A stretch of 17,352 bases of DNA from positions 1-17,352 of the forward strand of contig CAMAQW010000016.1 in NCBI GenBank assembly GCA_945860335.1. Direction: 5' to 3'. The translations under genes and the position numbers were made by a program. Below the pieces are notes generated by a model. It had not been told where the DNA came from. It ran no database searches and was given only the letters and a program-made list of their open reading frames with translations. Source of the DNA: Sediminibacterium ginsengisoli (GTDB lineage Bacteria > Bacteroidota > Bacteroidia > Chitinophagales > Chitinophagaceae). Shown here in pieces: positions 13,813 through 17,352 of this stretch. How positions within the stretch are numbered: position 1 is the stretch's first letter; every line of letters begins with the position of its first letter.

Positions 13813-15225
13813 TTACCAAGTAACCGTTATTTCATTGTCCCAATTATTGCGTACAGAAATAGGCTTTGGAATTTCTATAACAATTTCTGGCTGCCTTTTG
13901 TTGAGCTTAAAAGAACCCGTGTCCCAAATACCATTTTTATTGGCATCAAAAAGTATCCTGAGTTCGTAACTACCCGGCTTGTACCGTTTAACAATTAACT
14001 GGTTACTTGATAGTGGATAGCTATTGATGACTTGGTCCCTTTCAATAATTTGCAAAACGGGGTGGCGTGTTGTATCAATGTTAGGGAACTTAAATTTAAG
14101 TAGTCCGTAGTCGTTTTCTTTTTTTGTGTAAAAAGATAAGGTATCCGATTTAGCAGTGGTATTGCCAAGACTATCTGCAACAAAACCCTTTGTTAGTATG
14201 AGTTTGAAGGGTTCTCCAGCTGGCCAGTTGTTGCCAATACTTAATTTTGTAGCGGCGCTATCTAGTGAAAGACTATAGCCTTCTTTGCGTACGAAATTGG
14301 TGTCAACTAGTTGTATCGCTGCCGAATCTTTAATACTTACTATTTTTGCAAAAGTTATTTCTAGTGGTGTTAATAAATCTTGCTCGCCATTGTTAAAGGC
14401 TACATTATATTTTAAACGCTTGTCTTCTTTTGGGTCTTTTGTATTGGCAGCTGCGTAAATCTTTTTTTCTATTTTTTTAAATTCTTCAAAAGCGTATATA
14501 GTATCTGACTTTGTTTTTTCAGATACCGTTACGGGCGCGTTTAAAAAACCAAAATAGTTAGTGCTATCATCGTATTTTCTAGAAAAATTAGTAGGGATTA
14601 CATACGCTGCATATTTACCTGGTGCTAAATTTTTAAAACTAAAATTTCCTTTACCATCAACGCGGGTATAATACCTAGGTGTGTTTTTGTAGATAGAAGT
14701 ATCGTTTACATTGTTGTGCAGTACTACAATGAGTGTGCTATCTATTTTTCCAGTAGCTGCTATAACCACATGTCCATTATATGTGCCATTATCAATGATG
14801 TTGCCGGTAGAAAAAATAAACCTAAAATTCTTCGCCATATTTGACTCATTCACATCTACTAATGCTTTTCCAAAATCCAGGGTGTACGTCGTGTTTTCTT
14901 CTAGTGAGTCTTTAAACTTAATAGTAACATTTTTAAGTTTATAGTCGATGATAGGCGTGTTTTTGACGGTAGGCGAAACAATCAAATTTTCTTGTAAGCC
15001 CTGAAGGGTAACATATTCATCAAAACTGAGTAGAAAGTTTTTGGTGTGTACATTGGTGGCTGAGTCTTTGGGTAATGCAACCACTAATTTTGGAGGCAAG
15101 CTATCCCTAGGGCCTCCACCTGGTGGAATAATATTGGCACATCCTGTTATGTACAAACTTATAAGTACAAAAAAAACAGCCGCACCAATTGATTTAAACA
15201 TCTTATGAATTGAAAGCGCAAACAT
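13813..15225 (-). CDS. Ig-like domain lipoprotein
   Basis: This 470-residue exported lipoprotein has a hydrophobic signal and lipobox LYITGC with the lipidated cysteine C29. If translation starts at the second ATG (15201, MFKSIG), the signal is a more typical 20 residues; both starts are possible, and the first lies only 3 bp after the helicase stop. After the proline/glycine-rich linker PPGGGPRDSLPPKL comes a bacterial Ig-like domain of the Big_5 (SbsA-like) type, about 42-137, with TYTLDFGKALVDVNES. Residues about 150-215 (NGHVVIAA...GNFSFKNLAPGKYAAYVIP) look like a carboxypeptidase-regulatory or SpaA-like beta sandwich. The C-terminal part repeats this mood (KRYKPGSYELRILFDANKNG). It is probably on the periplasmic or outer-membrane surface; exact function unknown. 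Confidence 0.88.
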   Translation of the reverse strand: MFALSIHKMFKSIGAAVFFVLISLYITGCANIIPPGGGPRDSLPPKLVVALPKDSATNVHTKNFLLSFDEYVTLQGLQENLIVSPTVKNTPIIDYKLKNVTIKFKDSLEENTTYTLDFGKALVDVNESNMAKNFRFIFSTGNIIDNGTYNGHVVIAATGKIDSTLIVVLHNNVNDTSIYKNTPRYYTRVDGKGNFSFKNLAPGKYAAYVIPTNFSRKYDDSTNYFGFLNAPVTVSEKTKSDTIYAFEEFKKIEKKIYAAANTKDPKEDKRLKYNVAFNNGEQDLLTPLEITFAKIVSIKDSAAIQLVDTNFVRKEGYSLSLDSAATKLSIGNNWPAGEPFKLILTKGFVADSLGNTTAKSDTLSFYTKKENDYGLLKFKFPNIDTTRHPVLQIIERDQVINSYPLSSNQLIVKRYKPGSYELRILFDANKNGIWDTGSFKLNKRQPEIVIEIPKPISVRNNWDNEITVTW

Positions 15226-15228
15226 AGG

Positions 15229-17352
15229 CTAATCTCCAGATTCGTCCTGCTCTTCATTTAATTCATGAAGCGCGATGGATATCTTATTTGTTTTGACAAA
15301 ATTACACCAATGACATTCGTTTTTGCCACAACCCGTGTAAAATTCCTTGTTTTTAATTTTTTGCCATACCGTTTCTACCTGGTTTGTTACAGTTGCAATG
15401 TCCTGTGGCGTTACTACTACTTTTTCTTGCTTGTAGGCGCCTTGTTTATCGGGCTCAATAAAGTCAAATGTGGCGCTAATGGCCTCCCAGTCTTTGGATG
15501 GGTAGTTGTCTATCAAAATTTTGTAGAAAACGGCCTGTCTCCAATAGTCACCTCCGTTAGGATCTTTGTCGTGCGGTGGTTTTAGTTTGGGTCTGGCTTT
15601 GTCAATGTCTCCCGTTTTATAGTCCACTACATTTACACTTTTGCCATCAAATTCTATTTTATCTAGTTTGCCTTTTAAAGGAACGCCCTTGATAACAACA
15701 TTTCTAATATTGGTTTCGGCAAGCATCACTTTATTCCAACTATTAATATTGGCGTCGTAGTAACTCGTTAATACGATTTCACCGTACTCTATTTTTCTAT
15801 CAAATTGTTCTTTGGTAAAATTTTCTCTGTGGCGGTGCATGTACCAATTAAAATCGGCAATAAATAATTCTTTGGACTGAAAAATGTTGTTGTTTTTTTG
15901 CATTTTTTGAAAAAGCATTTCAAGTGCAAAGTGAACCGCCGAACCAAATTCGGTGGCTTCCGATTTTCCAGAAGGAACCCGAACTAAATTGTTATAGTAA
16001 AATTGTAAAGGACATTTTAAATAGTTGTTGAGTGCCGTTACGTTCATCACAAACTTGTCAAGTAGTGTGTTTACAAAATCAGCCTCTTCTTTTTCAATTT
16101 CTGGGGCCTGTTCTTTACTAAAACCAATCAGTGCAAATGCACTTAATTCCTCTTCTGTAATATTAATTTTTGAAGGTACGAGCCCATAGCCGTCGATAAT
16201 TTCAGCTACAAATAGTGATGGTTCAATTTCTTTTCCATCATTTTTATATTGGGTATAGCTAATGGTCAAATGCTGTGCAGCCCTTGTTAATGCTACATAA
16301 AACAGGCGTCTTAGCTCTTCTTCTTCCTTGTGTGCAGGGCTAGATACAAAAATGGTATCAGGTAAATGATACCCTCCACCAGGCTTCTTTTTCTTTTCCC
16401 AATTGCTGGCGTTACAGCCCACAAAAAATACCTGCTCAAACTCAAGTCCTTTGGAACCGTGTGCAGTTAATAAATTTACGGCCGCGTTACTTCCGCTTAT
16501 TTTTGCTAAAGGAAGCACAAGTCCTTCTTTGTTCATGAGTGAAAAAATAGTAACGAGTGCATCAAGTGTAAGTCGAGGATTTCTGCGGGTTTCTTCTTTA
16601 ATAAAATCAAAGAGTCCGGTTAGTAATTTTAATTCCCAATGTTTATCGGGACTTTCCATGATGCAGCGTAATAATCCCGATTCTTTGATACAGTTTTCAA
16701 ATACTGTTTGCAAAGTTGCGTTGGGCACATCGCCAATTATTTTTTCTATAAAAGTAGCAGCAGCTTGTAAGCCTGGAATTTCTTTTGAAAACAAATCTTC
16801 ACCTTGGCCACTTAGTTTTTCGGATATGAGCCTGCGTAACGATGTTTTATGATCTCCAAATCTTCGATCTGCAACGGCTGCGCTCAATTTTGCAATTTCG
16901 ATAGGAGGGATTTGAAACCAGTCAAAATGTAAAATTTCAAATAGCAGCGCGTCACCACCATATGGTATATCATGCTCGGCAGCTAAATATGTAAGTAGCT
17001 TGATTAATTTTTGTGGCGTAGGTTGGTGTAAAATATTAACGCTTCGTTTGCTGTAATAAGGAATGTTTTTTTCCTTAAAATAAGTGGCCAGTTCCTCTCC
17101 GTACTTGTTTTCTTTATAAATCACAGCAATTTGCCCAGGGGCTGTACCACTGCTTATAAGAGCTTCTACGGCATTTGAAATACCAATCATTTCGGCCCTT
17201 GGCGATTCGTAAACCTGAATAAAGGGTTTGTGCGTAAGGGCCGCTAAATTTGTGTTGGATGCTACTAAATCCTTACTGAGGCCTTCAATTTTTTTGACAA
17301 GCCTTTCTTCGTTTTTATCGATAAGGGTCTTTGACACGTCTAATATGGACTG
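15229..17352 (-). CDS. UvrD-type helicase with Fe-S PD-(D/E)XK nuclease, start cut
   Basis: The frame is open to the window edge, so these 707 residues lack the N-terminal helicase half (Walker A). A GTG at 17337 is internal: the upstream residues QSILDVSKTLI continue a conserved UvrD segment. Numbering from the edge, helicase motif V is LLTAHGSKGLEFE (294-306) and motif VI EELRRLFYVALTRA (345-358). The C-terminal nuclease has H474 in GSAVHFALE, D564 in LKGKLDKIEF, and D577/K579 in VVDYKTGD. It is laced by four cysteines of a probable 4Fe-4S staple: C447 in YLKCPLQFYY and C675, C680, C683 in CGKNECHWC, as in AddB. It likely processes double-strand ends for recombination. It is first in the visible operon with the lipoprotein gene and recR. 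Confidence 0.93.
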   Translation of the reverse strand, partial: QSILDVSKTLIDKNEERLVKKIEGLSKDLVASNTNLAALTHKPFIQVYESPRAEMIGISNAVEALISSGTAPGQIAVIYKENKYGEELATYFKEKNIPYYSKRSVNILHQPTPQKLIKLLTYLAAEHDIPYGGDALLFEILHFDWFQIPPIEIAKLSAAVADRRFGDHKTSLRRLISEKLSGQGEDLFSKEIPGLQAAATFIEKIIGDVPNATLQTVFENCIKESGLLRCIMESPDKHWELKLLTGLFDFIKEETRRNPRLTLDALVTIFSLMNKEGLVLPLAKISGSNAAVNLLTAHGSKGLEFEQVFFVGCNASNWEKKKKPGGGYHLPDTIFVSSPAHKEEEELRRLFYVALTRAAQHLTISYTQYKNDGKEIEPSLFVAEIIDGYGLVPSKINITEEELSAFALIGFSKEQAPEIEKEEADFVNTLLDKFVMNVTALNNYLKCPLQFYYNNLVRVPSGKSEATEFGSAVHFALEMLFQKMQKNNNIFQSKELFIADFNWYMHRHRENFTKEQFDRKIEYGEIVLTSYYDANINSWNKVMLAETNIRNVVIKGVPLKGKLDKIEFDGKSVNVVDYKTGDIDKARPKLKPPHDKDPNGGDYWRQAVFYKILIDNYPSKDWEAISATFDFIEPDKQGAYKQEKVVVTPQDIATVTNQVETVWQKIKNKEFYTGCGKNECHWCNFVKTNKISIALHELNEEQDESGD

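Noticed and set aside
16403..16852. 149-codon plus-strand frame inside the helicase-nuclease gene
   Set aside because: It overlaps conserved helicase motif V coding on the opposite strand and has no recognisable features.
17335..17337. GTG at 17337 as the start of the helicase-nuclease gene
   Set aside because: The frame remains open to the window edge and the residues before it continue a conserved UvrD segment (SILDVSKTLI), so the gene is cut by the window rather than starting here.
15229..17352. Phage defence helicase-nuclease
   Set aside because: The motif set fits the AddA/AddB-like repair helicase-nuclease common in Bacteroidota and the gene sits beside recR; there is no defence gene nearby.

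Overview
This window reads as chromosome of a member of the Bacteroidota, most likely Chitinophagaceae-like; the family is an inference from protein style, not a search. The supporting signs are AT-rich DNA, genes mostly without Shine-Dalgarno sequences, upstream elements matching the Bacteroidota promoter motif TAnnTTTG, a methionine synthase encoded as two proteins, a DUF4286 protein and a tiny THX ribosomal protein. Most of the window is housekeeping. I found no CRISPR array, transposase, integrase, rRNA or tRNA, and no obvious defence system.

Left part (1-2817): the edge of a surface-glycan type region. It holds a family 2 glycosyltransferase cut by the window start, a second one in the opposite direction, a FkbM-type methyltransferase and a small exported CxxC membrane protein. 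Genes alternate in strand, and two convergent pairs overlap at their 3' ends. Next (2895-4711) come a PLP enzyme with a Tat-like export signal, a perfect 38-bp palindrome serving as a two-way terminator, the 38-residue ribosomal protein THX, and an HU protein with a clear promoter. A 293-bp gap upstream of HU carries a small family of related hairpins.

Middle (5005-8278): a minus-strand group of a secreted protein of unknown function, exodeoxyribonuclease III and a DUF4286 protein, then a divergent LOG-family nucleotide hydrolase. From 8291 to the right end every gene lies on the minus strand. In transcription order these are a UvrD-type helicase with a C-terminal Fe-S PD-(D/E)XK nuclease (cut by the window end), an Ig-like lipoprotein, recR and a membrane-anchored OB-fold/YceI protein, with gaps of 3, 11 and 10 bp. 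This is probably one operon that includes DNA recombination and repair. Then comes a promoter motif and a roughly 170-nt structured leader before the two-gene methionine synthase (homocysteine methyltransferase module, then the folate, cobalamin and reactivation modules).

The parts most worth following up are non-coding: the structured leader of the metH operon, which has two abutting hairpins, competing pairing partners and a possible 24-codon upstream ORF, and the repeated hairpins upstream of HU, whose stems differ by a paired, compensatory change. No clearly new multi-gene system is visible.
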